This document shows positions 15,177-24,266 of a stretch of DNA of 64,000 nucleotides, in pieces. The translations under genes and the position numbers were made by a program. Positions within the stretch are counted from its first letter, which is position 1. Every line of letters starts with the position of its first letter. Source of the stretch: Tropicibacter oceani (GTDB lineage Bacteria > Pseudomonadota > Alphaproteobacteria > Rhodobacterales > Rhodobacteraceae); assembly GCF_029958925.1 (NCBI RefSeq), contig NZ_CP124616.1, positions 3,348,001-3,412,000 of the forward strand. The letters are read 5' to 3'. The notes under the pieces are model-generated. The model did not search any database. It was not told where the DNA came from and worked only from the letters and a program-made list of their open reading frames with translations.

Positions 15177-16226
15177 TTGGCCGAAATTCAGCTGCGCAAT
15201 CTGTCCAAGCGCTGGGGCTCATTCGTTGGGGTCAAGGACTTCAACCTGACGATCGCGGACCGCGAGTTCCTTGTGCTTCTGGGGCCGTCGGGCTGCGGCA
15301 AGACCACGACCATGCGGATGATCGCCGGGCTCGAGGATCCGACCGGCGGCGAAATCCTGGTCGACGGCAAGGTGGTCAACGACCTGGAACCCAAGGACCG
15401 CGATGTCGCCATGGTGTTCCAGAGCTATGCCCTCTACCCCAACATGAACGTCTACGAAAACATCCGCTTTCCGCTGCGGGTGCGCGGCACGCCGCAGGCC
15501 GAACATGACGAAAAGGTCCGCCGCGCCAGCGCAATGGTAGAGCTGGACGATTTCCTGCACCGCAAGCCGGCCGAACTGTCCGGCGGCCAGCGCCAGCGCG
15601 TTGCCCTGGCCCGCGCCATCGTGCGCCAGCCCAACGTCTTCTTGATGGATGAACCGCTGTCGAACCTGGACGCCAAGCTGCGCGTGTCGACCCGGGCGCA
15701 GATCAAGAACCTGAGCCATGAACTGGCGATCACCACGATCTATGTCACCCATGACCAGATCGAGGCGATGACCCTGGCCGACCGTGTCGTCGTCATGGAA
15801 AAGGGCATCGTCCAGCAGGTCGGCAGCCCGACGGAAATCTACGACCGCCCCGCCAATACCTTTGTCGCCAGCTTCGTCGGCAGCCCGGCGATGAACCTGA
15901 TCCAGGGCACCATGGCGGGCGGCACCTTTACCGCGCCGGCGACCCGGATCACCGGGCTGGACGCGCCCGACGGCCCGATCACCCTGGGCTTTCGCGCCGA
16001 GGATGCCGAGGTCACCCCCGAGGGCGGTGAAATCGCCGCGCCGATCTACACGCTGGAGCTGCTGGGCGATGCCACCATGGTCAGCCTGCGCATCGGCGGT
16101 GTGCTGGTCAGCGCCAAGACCGACAAAAGCTTTCGTGCCGAAATCGGTGATCCGATTTCCATCCGCGTTCCGCGTGAACACTGCCATCTGTTCGACGCCG
16201 GAACCGGGGCGCGACTGGGCGGATGA
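15177..16226 (+). CDS. ABC transporter ATP-binding protein, MalK/UgpC family
   Basis: A 349-residue ATPase energising a carbohydrate-type importer. It has Walker A GPSGCGKTT, Q-loop VFQSYALYP, signature ELSGGQRQR, Walker B VFLMDEPLSNLD and a switch His in YVTHDQIEAM. A TOBE-type regulatory domain occupies about residues 235-345. The start is a TTG at 15177, five bases after a perfect AGGAGG; in-frame upstream codons run back into the operator. It is the first gene of the importer set, in unusual order ahead of the binding protein, directly downstream of operators O1/O2. Confidence 0.92.
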   Translation: MAEIQLRNLSKRWGSFVGVKDFNLTIADREFLVLLGPSGCGKTTTMRMIAGLEDPTGGEILVDGKVVNDLEPKDRDVAMVFQSYALYPNMNVYENIRFPLRVRGTPQAEHDEKVRRASAMVELDDFLHRKPAELSGGQRQRVALARAIVRQPNVFLMDEPLSNLDAKLRVSTRAQIKNLSHELAITTIYVTHDQIEAMTLADRVVVMEKGIVQQVGSPTEIYDRPANTFVASFVGSPAMNLIQGTMAGGTFTAPATRITGLDAPDGPITLGFRAEDAEVTPEGGEIAAPIYTLELLGDATMVSLRIGGVLVSAKTDKSFRAEIGDPISIRVPREHCHLFDAGTGARLGG

Positions 16227-16319
16227 CCCGCCCCAACACGGACCGGCAAAAACGCCGGCCATGACACCCGGATGCGCGATTGCAAGGCGCATCCCGACAC
16301 AGGAAACAGGGAGGATAAC

Positions 16320-17549
16320 ATGTTTCTCAAAAGTCTCGCCACGGCCGGCGCAATGGCCATCCTGACCACCTCGACCGCTATGGCCTGTGAAATCAGCGCC
16401 CGCGTCAGCATCGTCGGCAATGAATTCCCCGCGATCCAGACCGTGGGCGCGGGCGCGCAGGCCTGCACCGGCGCCGAGGTCACGACGAACCTCACCGCCG
16501 ATCACCAAAAGATCAACCTGCCCGGCATGCAGGGCAACCCGGCCGAATACACCTCGGCGATCATTGCCAACTCGTCCATCGTGGCGCTGATCAACGAAGA
16601 CGTCATTCGCCCGCTCGATGACCTGGTGGCCAAGCACGGCCAGGACCTGGCCAAGACCCAGCTGATCACCATCGACGGCAAGGTGATGGCCGTGGCCTTC
16701 ATGGCCAACGCGCAGCACCTGGTCTACCGCTCGGACGTACTGGAACAGATTGGCGTCGAGCCGCCCAAGACCTACGAAGAGCTGTTGGCCGCTGCCCAGA
16801 TGATCCGCGAAAAGGGCATCATGGAAAACCCGGTTGGTGGCGCCTTTGCCTCGGGTTGGAACCTGGCCGAGGAATTCGTGAACATGTTCATCGGCTATGA
16901 CGGCGACTTCTTTGTTGCCGGCACCGCCCAGCCCAGCGTCAATTCCGAAGCCGGCATCAAGGCGCTGGAAACGATGAAGGCGCTGTCGGAATACATGAAC
17001 CCCGACTTCCTGACCCATGACAGCAACGCCACCAACGCCGAGTTCCGCGCCGGCAACGTGGCCTTGATGAACATGTGGGGCAGCCGCGCCGCCACCATGA
17101 CCGAGGCCGAAGGCGTCCCGCAAGAGGTCATCGACGGCTTTGCCATCGCGGGTCCGATGACCGTCGGCGGCGGCTCTGTCCCGGCCTCGACCCTGTGGTG
17201 GGATGGCTGGACCGTGGCCAAGAACATCAGCGACGAAGAGGCCGAGGCCACCTTTGTCGCCATGATGAACGGCATCCGCCCCGAGATCCTGTCCGACGCC
17301 GAGGTCGCCAAGCAGGCGGTCTGGCTGATCCCCGGCTACGAGCCGACCGAAGCCGCCGTCGGCGTCTTTGCCGCCGCCAATTCCGGCACCGTGCCCTATC
17401 CGATGCTGCCCTACATGGGCCTGATGCACACGGCCCTGGGCAACGAACTGTCGGACTTCATGCAGGGCAAGGAAAGCGCCGAACAGGCGCTGGCCGATGT
17501 CGAGGCGGCCTATACCGCCGCTGCCAAGGAAAACGGCTTCTTGCAGTAA
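16320..17549 (+). CDS. Extracellular solute-binding protein (family 1, sugar-type)
   Basis: A 409-residue periplasmic binding protein. A signal peptide (1-21, ending TAMA) precedes a mature protein beginning with Cys. Sequences such as VYRSDVLEQIGVEPPKTYEEL and FRAGNVALMNMWGSRAA are typical of the MalE/UgpB cluster. It should capture a sugar or polyol-like compound and deliver it to the permeases encoded next. A GGAGG site precedes the ATG. The closing GFLQ is followed by an intercistronic hairpin that could keep its mRNA abundant compared with the permease part. Confidence 0.9.
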   Translation: MFLKSLATAGAMAILTTSTAMACEISARVSIVGNEFPAIQTVGAGAQACTGAEVTTNLTADHQKINLPGMQGNPAEYTSAIIANSSIVALINEDVIRPLDDLVAKHGQDLAKTQLITIDGKVMAVAFMANAQHLVYRSDVLEQIGVEPPKTYEELLAAAQMIREKGIMENPVGGAFASGWNLAEEFVNMFIGYDGDFFVAGTAQPSVNSEAGIKALETMKALSEYMNPDFLTHDSNATNAEFRAGNVALMNMWGSRAATMTEAEGVPQEVIDGFAIAGPMTVGGGSVPASTLWWDGWTVAKNISDEEAEATFVAMMNGIRPEILSDAEVAKQAVWLIPGYEPTEAAVGVFAAANSGTVPYPMLPYMGLMHTALGNELSDFMQGKESAEQALADVEAAYTAAAKENGFLQ

Positions 17550-17556
17550 ACCACGC

Positions 17557-17580
17557 GCGGAGGGGTTCGCGCCCCTCCGC
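17557..17580 (+). other. Intercistronic hairpin after the binding-protein gene
   Basis: 9-bp perfect stem (17557-17565/17572-17580) with 6-nt loop and no T tract. Such hairpins after binding-protein genes usually block 3' decay and raise their expression over downstream permease genes. Confidence 0.6.
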
Positions 17581-17616
17581 ATCCTGTGCCCCTGACTGAT
17601 CCGATCGGCGAGTGCC

Positions 17617-18642
17617 ATGAAACACCGCACCTTCTTCTGGTTCTTCCTGCCCACGGGACTGGCCATGCTGCTGTTCATCGCGGCCCCCATCGTGTCGGTG
17701 GTGATGCAGTCGATGTTCGCCCCGCACGAGGCGGTGCTGAGCGTGGTGGAAAACTGCGGCCCCTTCGGCTGCACCCAGGAAACCGCCATCGACCAGCAGG
17801 CCACCCAGGCGCTGCGCGATGCCGCGCCGCTGGGGCGGTTCGTCGGGCTGGATATCTACCTGGATCGCGGCCACCTGGCGGTGAACGAAGTGCGCGCCGC
17901 CTGGCAATCCGCCGAGGGGTTCGGCGATTTCCTGTCCGGCCTGAGCAACCTGCCGTTTTACCGGGCGATGGCCTTTACCCTGACTTATACCTTTACCGTC
18001 ACCCCGCTGCTGATCGTGCTGGGGCTGATGATCGCACTGGCGGTCAACACGCTGCAGGCCCGGATCAAGGGGCTGGTGATCTTCTTTTCGCTGCTGCCGA
18101 TGATCGTGACGCCGCTGGTGGGGTCGCTGATCCTGTTCTGGATGATCGACAGCCGCGGCGTTCTGGGCTCGGCCATCCAGTGGCTGGCCAGTGACCCCGG
18201 GCTGTCGCTCAAGGCCTCGACCGGGCTGACCTGGGCGATGCTGATCGTCTATGGCGTATGGCACTCGGCGCCCTTTGCCTTTGTCGTCTTTTACGCCGGG
18301 CTTCAGACCCTGCCCCGCGACCAGATCGAAGCGGCGCAGATCGACGGCGCGACGCGCTGGCACCAGGTCCGCTTTGTGGTGATCCCGCACCTGATGCCGC
18401 TGGTGACCTTTGTCGCGCTGATCCAGCTGATGGACAATTTCCGCGTCTTCGAACCGATCGTCGGCTTCAACGCCTCGGCGCATGCGACATCGCTGTCGTG
18501 GATCATCTTCAACGACATGGGCGGCGAAACCCGCCAGCTGTCGGCGGCGGCGGCGACCTCGGTCATCACCATCGTCGGCGTGGCGATCCTGCTGTCGCCC
18601 GTCCTTGTGCGCACATGGCGCGATTTCCGGAGCAAGCACTGA
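17617..18642 (+). CDS. ABC transporter permease, MalF type
   Basis: A 341-residue inner-membrane permease. The first helix (about 8-30) is followed by a large periplasmic loop (about 35-110), as in MalF-type subunits, then five or so helices. The ATPase-docking EAA loop is visible as QIEAAQIDGATRWHQVRFVVIP near residues 235-260. It pairs with the second permease, which starts at its stop codon (TGATG). With the MalK-like ATPase and the binding protein it forms one importer. Confidence 0.92.
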   Translation: MKHRTFFWFFLPTGLAMLLFIAAPIVSVVMQSMFAPHEAVLSVVENCGPFGCTQETAIDQQATQALRDAAPLGRFVGLDIYLDRGHLAVNEVRAAWQSAEGFGDFLSGLSNLPFYRAMAFTLTYTFTVTPLLIVLGLMIALAVNTLQARIKGLVIFFSLLPMIVTPLVGSLILFWMIDSRGVLGSAIQWLASDPGLSLKASTGLTWAMLIVYGVWHSAPFAFVVFYAGLQTLPRDQIEAAQIDGATRWHQVRFVVIPHLMPLVTFVALIQLMDNFRVFEPIVGFNASAHATSLSWIIFNDMGGETRQLSAAAATSVITIVGVAILLSPVLVRTWRDFRSKH

Positions 18643-19523
18643 TGGCCTCGAAAGCACAACGCATGCCGCTTGGCCTGAAGCTGGCCACCTACGGGTTTGT
18701 CATCCTATGGCTGATCCTGGCCGCCTTTCCGTTCCTGTGGACCCTGTGGGGATCGTTCAAGGTTGAGCTTGATTTCTTTTCCATCGCCGACTGGACCAAT
18801 GCCCTGACCGGCAAGAACACCAAGGCGGCCACCGGCAGCCCGCTGACCGGCGCCGGGTATCACGGCGCCTGGGTGCAGGAGGATTTCTGGCGCCCGGCGA
18901 TCAACACCTTCATCGTGTGTTTCTTCGTGGTCTGCACCTCGCTGACCATCGGAACGCTGGGGGGCTATGCGCTGTCGCGCTCGTCCTACCGCTATACCTT
19001 CTGGCTGCTGATCACGGCGCTGATCTTTCGCGCCATGCCGCCGATCACGCTGGTCGCGGGCTACCTGCTGCCCTTCTTCGAATGGAACCTCTGGGGCATC
19101 CTGCCGACCACGATCATCGTCCTGGTGGCGATCAACCAGCCCTTTACCCTGTGGATGCTGCACAGCTTTTTCCAGAACATCCCCAAGGAACTGGACGAAA
19201 GCGCCAAGGTCGACGGCTGCACCCAGTTCCAGGCCTTTCGCACCGTGATCGTGCCGGTCATGTGGCCGGGCGTGATCACCACCGGGCTGTTCAGCTTTCT
19301 GCTGGCCTACAACGACTTTGCCGTCACCTCGATGCTGCTGAGCGAAAGCAACCGCACCATGGTACCGGAAATCGCCGCCTTTCTGGGCACCACCTATACC
19401 GAAGGCAACGTGATGTTCGCCGTCGCCGCCGTGGTTTCGGCCACCGCGCCGCTGTTCATCCTTGTCATGTTCTTCCAACGCCAGATCGTCTCTGGCCTCA
19501 CCGCCGGAGCCGTCAAGGGATGA
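18642..19523 (+). CDS. ABC transporter permease, MalG type
   Basis: A 293-residue inner-membrane permease with six predicted helices. Its EAA-type loop is LDESAKVDGCTQFQAFRTVIVP (about 190-215); note Cys in place of the usual Ala after Gly. The helix 1 to helix 2 loop (about 38-75) is longer than in most MalG proteins. It begins within the stop of the MalF-type gene and overlaps the following SnoaL-like gene by 4 bp, so transport and metabolism genes are co-translated. Confidence 0.92.
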   Translation: MASKAQRMPLGLKLATYGFVILWLILAAFPFLWTLWGSFKVELDFFSIADWTNALTGKNTKAATGSPLTGAGYHGAWVQEDFWRPAINTFIVCFFVVCTSLTIGTLGGYALSRSSYRYTFWLLITALIFRAMPPITLVAGYLLPFFEWNLWGILPTTIIVLVAINQPFTLWMLHSFFQNIPKELDESAKVDGCTQFQAFRTVIVPVMWPGVITTGLFSFLLAYNDFAVTSMLLSESNRTMVPEIAAFLGTTYTEGNVMFAVAAVVSATAPLFILVMFFQRQIVSGLTAGAVKG

Positions 19524-20071
19524 AGGGATCACGACCACAGCAGGCCGCGCTCAGCCGCGATACGGACATGTCCAAAACCGAAGACACCCGTGCCGTAATC
19601 GAAGGCATGGTCGATGGGCTGAACGACCACCGCATCGACGATATCGGCGCCTTCTTTGCCGATGGCTTTCGCTGGATGGGCAACACCGGGTGCGGCACCA
19701 AGACCGGGCTCAAGGAATTCCAGGACAACTGGCAACGCCCCTTTCAGGCGGCCTTTTCCGACAAGGTCTGCGTCGACGAAGCGCGCCTGTTCATGGGCGA
19801 ATGGGCCGCCGCCTTTGGCCGGCAAGAGGCCACGCATTCCGGCACCTTCATGGGGGTGCCCGCCACCGGCAAGCGCATCCAGATCCGCTATATGGATTTC
19901 TGGAAGGTCGAGGACGGCAAGATCACCGACAACTGGGTGATGGTCGATTTCCCGCATGTGCTGGCCCAGCTGGGCGTCGACGTGTTCAACGGCGAAGGCT
20001 GGGAGGCCTACGACCGGGGCGACCGCGTGCCGCCCCGCCCCGAACCACAGGACAACGCGTCCCGGGCCTGA
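19520..20071 (+). CDS. SnoaL-like/NTF2-fold protein, single domain
   Basis: A 183-residue protein with one SnoaL-like domain (about 20-155). The motif [19 protein letters not shown] and the closing [20 protein letters not shown] are shared with the two-domain relatives in the same locus. The ATG at 19520 overlaps the permease stop; a second ATG at 19568 is also possible and would remove 16 poorly conserved residues. SnoaL-type proteins catalyse ring closure, hydration or isomerisation of small molecules; which one applies here is unknown. Confidence 0.78.
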   Translation: MKGSRPQQAALSRDTDMSKTEDTRAVIEGMVDGLNDHRIDDIGAFFADGFRWMGNTGCGTKTGLKEFQDNWQRPFQAAFSDKVCVDEARLFMGEWAAAFGRQEATHSGTFMGVPATGKRIQIRYMDFWKVEDGKITDNWVMVDFPHVLAQLGVDVFNGEGWEAYDRGDRVPPRPEPQDNASRA

Positions 20072-20126
20072 CCCGGGACCTCAACGGCAGAGGCCCCGGG
20101 TCACCCCCGGGGCGGGAGAGACGAGA
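20072..20126 (+). repeat. Two-hairpin intergenic repeat before the HisD-family gene
   Basis: Contains a GACCCGGG/CCCGGGTC stem enclosing a CGGCAGAGG loop, then CCCCCGGGGCGGGAGA, whose end supplies the ribosome site of the next gene. The same architecture occurs at 26218-26293. Confidence 0.55.
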
Positions 20127-21437
20127 ATGGCGATCCAGCACCTCAAACAGGGCAAACCCGAAACCGAACGCGCCGAGGATGATGCCAAGGTCCGCGCCGT
20201 GGTGGAAACCACGCTGGCCGATATCGAGGCGCGCGGCGACGCGGCGTTGCGCGATCTGTCCGAAAAATTCGACGGCTACACGCCGCAGGCCTTTCGCCTG
20301 ACCGCGTCGGAAATCGAGGCGGCGATGCAAAAGGTCAGCGCCCGCGACATGCAGGATATCCGCTTTGCCCAGGACCAGATCCGCAACTTTGCCCAGGCCC
20401 AGCGCGCCTCGATGACCGATATCGAAGTGGAAACCCTGCCCGGCGTGATCCTGGGCCACCGCAATATCCCGGTGCAGTCGGTCGGCTGTTATGTTCCGGG
20501 CGGCAAATTCCCGATGGTCGCCAGCGCCCATATGTCGGTGCTGACTGCCGCCGTCGCCGGGGTGCCACGCATTGTCGCCAGTGCGCCGCCGGTCAACGGC
20601 GCGCCGCACCCGGCCATCGTCGCCGCCATGCATCTGGGCGGCGCACATGAAATCCTGTGCCTTGGCGGCATCCAGGCCGTGGGCGCCATGGCCATCGGCA
20701 CCCAGACCCTGGACCCGGTCCACATGCTGGTCGGCCCCGGCAATGCCTTTGTCGCCGAGGCCAAGCGACAGCTTTATGGCCGCGTCGGGATTGATCTGTT
20801 TGCAGGCCCCACCGAAACCATGGTGATCGCCGATGACACGGTCGACGCCGAGCTTTGCGCCACCGACCTTCTGGGCCAGGCCGAACACGGCTACAACTCG
20901 CCCGCCTGCCTGATCACCACCAGCCGCAAGCTGGCCGAGGCAACCCTGGCCGAGATCGACCGCCTGCTGACGATCCTGCCCACGGCGGAAACCGCCAGCG
21001 TGTCCTGGCGCGACTATGGCGACGTGGTGCTGTGCGACAGTCACGACGAAATGCTGCAGGTGGCCAATGACATGGCCTATGAACACGTGCAGGTGATGAC
21101 CGACCGCGACGACTGGTATCTGGAAAACATGCACAGCTATGGCGCGCTGTTCCTTGGGCCGCGCACCAATGTCGCCAACGGCGACAAGGTCATCGGCACC
21201 AACCACACCCTGCCGACCCGCAAGGCGGGCCGCTATACCGGCGGGCTCTGGGTGGGCAAGTTCCTGAAAACCCACAGCTATCAAAGGATCACCACCGACG
21301 AGGCCGCCGCCAGGGTCGGGGAATACGGATCGCGCCTGTGCATGCTCGAAGGTTTTGTCGGCCATGCCGAGCAATGCAACATCCGCGTGCGCCGCTTTGG
21401 CGGCAAGAACGTCCCCTACGGCAAGGCCGCCGAATGA
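20127..21437 (+). CDS. HisD-family NAD-dependent alcohol dehydrogenase, HpsN-like
   Basis: A 436-residue enzyme of the histidinol dehydrogenase family. Motifs include [51 protein letters not shown] and the GTNHTLPT loop with a metal/catalytic His. The sequence reads much closer to the catabolic branch represented by (R)-sulfopropanediol 3-dehydrogenase (HpsN) than to biosynthetic HisD, as far as I can recall the family. It should oxidise a primary alcohol to a carboxylate in two NAD-dependent steps. A GGGAGA site precedes the ATG. It overlaps the next gene by 4 bp inside the LacI-controlled island, which also argues against histidine synthesis. Confidence 0.85.
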   Translation: MAIQHLKQGKPETERAEDDAKVRAVVETTLADIEARGDAALRDLSEKFDGYTPQAFRLTASEIEAAMQKVSARDMQDIRFAQDQIRNFAQAQRASMTDIEVETLPGVILGHRNIPVQSVGCYVPGGKFPMVASAHMSVLTAAVAGVPRIVASAPPVNGAPHPAIVAAMHLGGAHEILCLGGIQAVGAMAIGTQTLDPVHMLVGPGNAFVAEAKRQLYGRVGIDLFAGPTETMVIADDTVDAELCATDLLGQAEHGYNSPACLITTSRKLAEATLAEIDRLLTILPTAETASVSWRDYGDVVLCDSHDEMLQVANDMAYEHVQVMTDRDDWYLENMHSYGALFLGPRTNVANGDKVIGTNHTLPTRKAGRYTGGLWVGKFLKTHSYQRITTDEAAARVGEYGSRLCMLEGFVGHAEQCNIRVRRFGGKNVPYGKAAE

Positions 21438-22489
21438 CCGACACCGGCGCGCACAACAAGGCGGCGCTCGGGCTGTTGCGGGCCGCCCAATATGACTGGG
21501 ACACGCCCGCGCTGGCGGCTGCGCTGCACGGCGTCATGGCGCCGGACGCCGCGCTGCACCTGTGCCACCCCATCGGCGATCTGACCGGCCCCGAGGCGCT
21601 GCTGACGCGCGCCCTGACCCCGCTGCGCACCGCCCTGCCCGACGCCGAGCGCCGCGACTGGATCGTGATCGAAGGCAGCGATGCCGAAGGCCAGCACTGG
21701 GTCGGCTGCGCCGGGCACTACGTCGGCACCTTTGTCGCGCCCTTCCTGGACATTCCGCCCACCGGGCACCTGGCGCATATGCGCTTTCACGAATTCTACC
21801 GCTTTCAAGACGGCAAGATCGTCGAGATGCAGGCGATCTGGGACCTGCCCGAACTGATGATGCAGGCCGGGGCCTGGCCCATGGCCCCCGCCCTGGGGCG
21901 CGAGCTCTGCGTGCCTGGCCCGGCCTCGGGCGATGGGCTGCACCGCGCGCCGCGCGACCCGCAGCTCAGCGCGCAAAGCTGCCAGCTGGTCATCGACATG
22001 CTTGACCACATGATCCGCCACCCCGCACAGGGCGGCCCCGAGGTGATGGAACTGCCCCGGTTCTGGCATGACACGATGACCTGGTACGGCCCGGCCGGGA
22101 TCGGCACCGCGCGCGGCATCGCGGGCTTTCGCAACTGGCACCAGATCCCCTTTCTGTCGGCCATGCCGGACCGTGGCCAGCACCCCGAGGGCCTGCGCTT
22201 TCACTTCTTTGGCGACAACGCCTATGCCGCCGTGACCGGCTGGCCGAACATGCGCCAGACGCTCAGCGGCGGCGGCTGGCTGGGCCTGCCGCCCACCGGC
22301 CAGCAGATCACCCTGCGCAGCCTGGATTTCTGGCGCATCGAGGCCGGGAAAATCCGGGAAAACTGGGTTCTGGTCGATCTGCTGGACCTTTATCAACAAC
22401 TTGGCGTTGATGTGCTGGCCCGGATGCGAGAGTTCAACAAGGCCCGCGTGCCGGGCCATGTTCCCTTTTCCGCAGGAGACGCCGAATGA
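21434..22489 (+). CDS. NTF2/SnoaL-like protein, two-domain
   Basis: A 351-residue protein with two NTF2-fold domains. The first (about 10-150) contains [19 protein letters not shown], the second (about 185-340) contains [21 protein letters not shown] and [20 protein letters not shown]. It is clearly paralogous to the 14059-15060 protein in layout. The cavity residues differ, so substrates or steps may differ. ATGA overlaps couple it to the HisD-like gene before and the SDR gene after. No catalytic assignment can be made. Confidence 0.78.
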   Translation: MTDTGAHNKAALGLLRAAQYDWDTPALAAALHGVMAPDAALHLCHPIGDLTGPEALLTRALTPLRTALPDAERRDWIVIEGSDAEGQHWVGCAGHYVGTFVAPFLDIPPTGHLAHMRFHEFYRFQDGKIVEMQAIWDLPELMMQAGAWPMAPALGRELCVPGPASGDGLHRAPRDPQLSAQSCQLVIDMLDHMIRHPAQGGPEVMELPRFWHDTMTWYGPAGIGTARGIAGFRNWHQIPFLSAMPDRGQHPEGLRFHFFGDNAYAAVTGWPNMRQTLSGGGWLGLPPTGQQITLRSLDFWRIEAGKIRENWVLVDLLDLYQQLGVDVLARMREFNKARVPGHVPFSAGDAE

Positions 22490-23250
22490 CCTTGCCCCAA
22501 ACCCCTTCCTTCCGACTGGATGGCCAGCGCGCCGTGATCGCGGGCGCCTCCTCCGGGATCGGCCTTGGCTGCGCCACCGCGCTGGCCGAGGCCGGGGCCG
22601 ACGTGACCCTGATCGCCCGCCGCGCCGACCGGCTGCAGGAGATCACAGCGCAGATGGCCGCGCGCGGCTGGACCGCCCATGCGCTGCCGCTGGACATCAC
22701 CGACATTGCCGCAACCCAGGCCGCCGTTGCCGCCCATGGTCCCTTTGACATCCTGCTGAACGCGGCCGGACTGGCGCGCCATGCCCCGGCCATCGACACT
22801 GTGCCCGACGATTTCGACGCGGTGATGAACATCAACCTGCGCGCCGCCTATTTCCTGACCCGCGCCGTCGCCGCCGGTCTGCTGCAGGCCGGCAAAACCG
22901 GCAGCCTGATCAACATCTCGTCGCAGATGGGGCACGTGGGCGGGCCCGATCGCGCGGTCTATTGCGCCTCAAAGCACGCGATCGAAGGCATGACCAAGGC
23001 GATGGCGCTGGAATGGGGCCCGCGGAAGATCCGCGTCAACACCATCTGCCCGACCTTCATCCTGACCGACCTGACCCAGGCCACCTTTGACGATCCGGCC
23101 AAACGCGCCTGGATCGAGGAAAAGATCAAGCTGGGCCGCGCCGGCCAGGTGACCGACATCATGGGCGCGGCGCTTTACCTGGCCTCGCCGGCCTCGGATC
23201 TGGTGACCGGCACGGCGCTAATGGTCGACGGAGGCTGGACGGCGGACTGA
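22486..23250 (+). CDS. SDR-family oxidoreductase
   Basis: A 254-residue classical short-chain dehydrogenase. The cofactor loop is AGASSGIGLG (about 17-26), NAAG is near residue 91, and the catalytic Ser is in LINISSQMG. The YCASKHA motif supplies Tyr and Lys. The C-terminus (TGTALMVDGGWTAD) is canonical. It should interconvert a hydroxyl and a keto group of the pathway intermediate using NAD(P). It overlaps its upstream neighbour by 4 bp and its TGA shares bases with the regulator's ATG (TGATG). Confidence 0.92.
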   Translation: MTLPQTPSFRLDGQRAVIAGASSGIGLGCATALAEAGADVTLIARRADRLQEITAQMAARGWTAHALPLDITDIAATQAAVAAHGPFDILLNAAGLARHAPAIDTVPDDFDAVMNINLRAAYFLTRAVAAGLLQAGKTGSLINISSQMGHVGGPDRAVYCASKHAIEGMTKAMALEWGPRKIRVNTICPTFILTDLTQATFDDPAKRAWIEEKIKLGRAGQVTDIMGAALYLASPASDLVTGTALMVDGGWTAD

Positions 23251-24266
23251 TGGCACAGGTCAAGGTCACATCAGCCGAAGTGGCCCGCCTTGCGGGGGTA
23301 TCGCAATCGGCGGTCAGCCGGGTGTTCACCCCCGGGGCCTCGGCCTCGAAGAAGACCGTGCAGAAGGTGCGCGAGGCGGCGGACAAGCTGGGCTATCGGC
23401 CCAATGTCCTGGCCCGGGCCATGGTGTCGGGCAAAAGCCGGATCATCGGGCTGGTGGTGGCCTACCTGGAAAACCAGTTCTATCCCGTCGCGCTGGAACT
23501 GCTGTCGAACGCACTGCAGGCGCGCGGCTATCACATCCTGATCTTTACCGCGCCCAATTCGACCGATGGCATCGACGGCGTGATGCAGGACCTGATGGAT
23601 TACCAGGTCGACGGGATCATCGCCGCCTCGGTCTCGATGAGCTCGGACCTGGCCCGCAGGGCGCGGCAGGCCGGTATCCCGGTGGTGCTGTTCAACCGCG
23701 GCCAGGATGGCCCGGGGCTGTCCAATGTGACCTCGGCCAATCATGCGGGGGGGCGGCGGGTCGCGCAGTTCCTTCTGGCGGGCGGTCATCGGCGCATCGC
23801 CCATGTCGCCGGCTGGCAAGGCAGCTCGACCGGGCGCGACCGGCAGGCGGGGTTCCTGTCCGCCATGGACGAGGCCGGCCAGCGCCCCTTTGCCCTGGTG
23901 GATGGCATGTACAACCGCAAGGTCGCCGCGCAATCCACCCGCCTGCTGTGCAGCGGCAGCGCCCGGCCCGACGCGATCTTTGTCGGCAACGACCACATGG
24001 CCTTTGCGGTGATCGACACCCTGCGCGCCATGCGGCTGGAGCCCGGGCAGGACATCTCGGTCGTGGGCTATGACGATGTGCCCATGGCCTGCTGGGGCGC
24101 CTACGACCTGACGACCCTGCGCCAGCCGGTCAACCGCATGGTCGATGCCACGGTGTCGATCCTGCTGGACCAGATCGAAACCGGGGAATCCCGCCCCGCC
24201 CGTATCGAAATCGAGGGAGAGCTGATCTTGCGCGGCTCGGCCCGCATTCCCGAAGGATGGACCTGA
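23250..24266 (+). CDS. LacI-family transcriptional regulator
   Basis: A 338-residue regulator. The N-terminal helix-turn-helix (about 5-28, SAEVARLAGVSQSAVSRVF) is followed by the hinge (KLGYRPNVLARAMVSGKS) and a periplasmic-binding-protein-like effector domain (about 62-335; VVGYDDVPMACWGAYDLTT). It sits inside the island it probably controls. The only LacI-type dyads found are O1 and O2 at 15084 and 15138, so it is the likely ligand of both. The effector is presumably the imported compound or an early metabolite. Confidence 0.93.
   Translation: MAQVKVTSAEVARLAGVSQSAVSRVFTPGASASKKTVQKVREAADKLGYRPNVLARAMVSGKSRIIGLVVAYLENQFYPVALELLSNALQARGYHILIFTAPNSTDGIDGVMQDLMDYQVDGIIAASVSMSSDLARRARQAGIPVVLFNRGQDGPGLSNVTSANHAGGRRVAQFLLAGGHRRIAHVAGWQGSSTGRDRQAGFLSAMDEAGQRPFALVDGMYNRKVAAQSTRLLCSGSARPDAIFVGNDHMAFAVIDTLRAMRLEPGQDISVVGYDDVPMACWGAYDLTTLRQPVNRMVDATVSILLDQIETGESRPARIEIEGELILRGSARIPEGWT

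Noticed and set aside
15219-17804. An 861-codon open frame on the - strand across the ABC transporter genes
   Set aside because: It is antisense to well-defined ATPase and binding-protein genes, is full of low-complexity His/Gly/Gln, and has no domain; it is a product of GC-rich codon bias.
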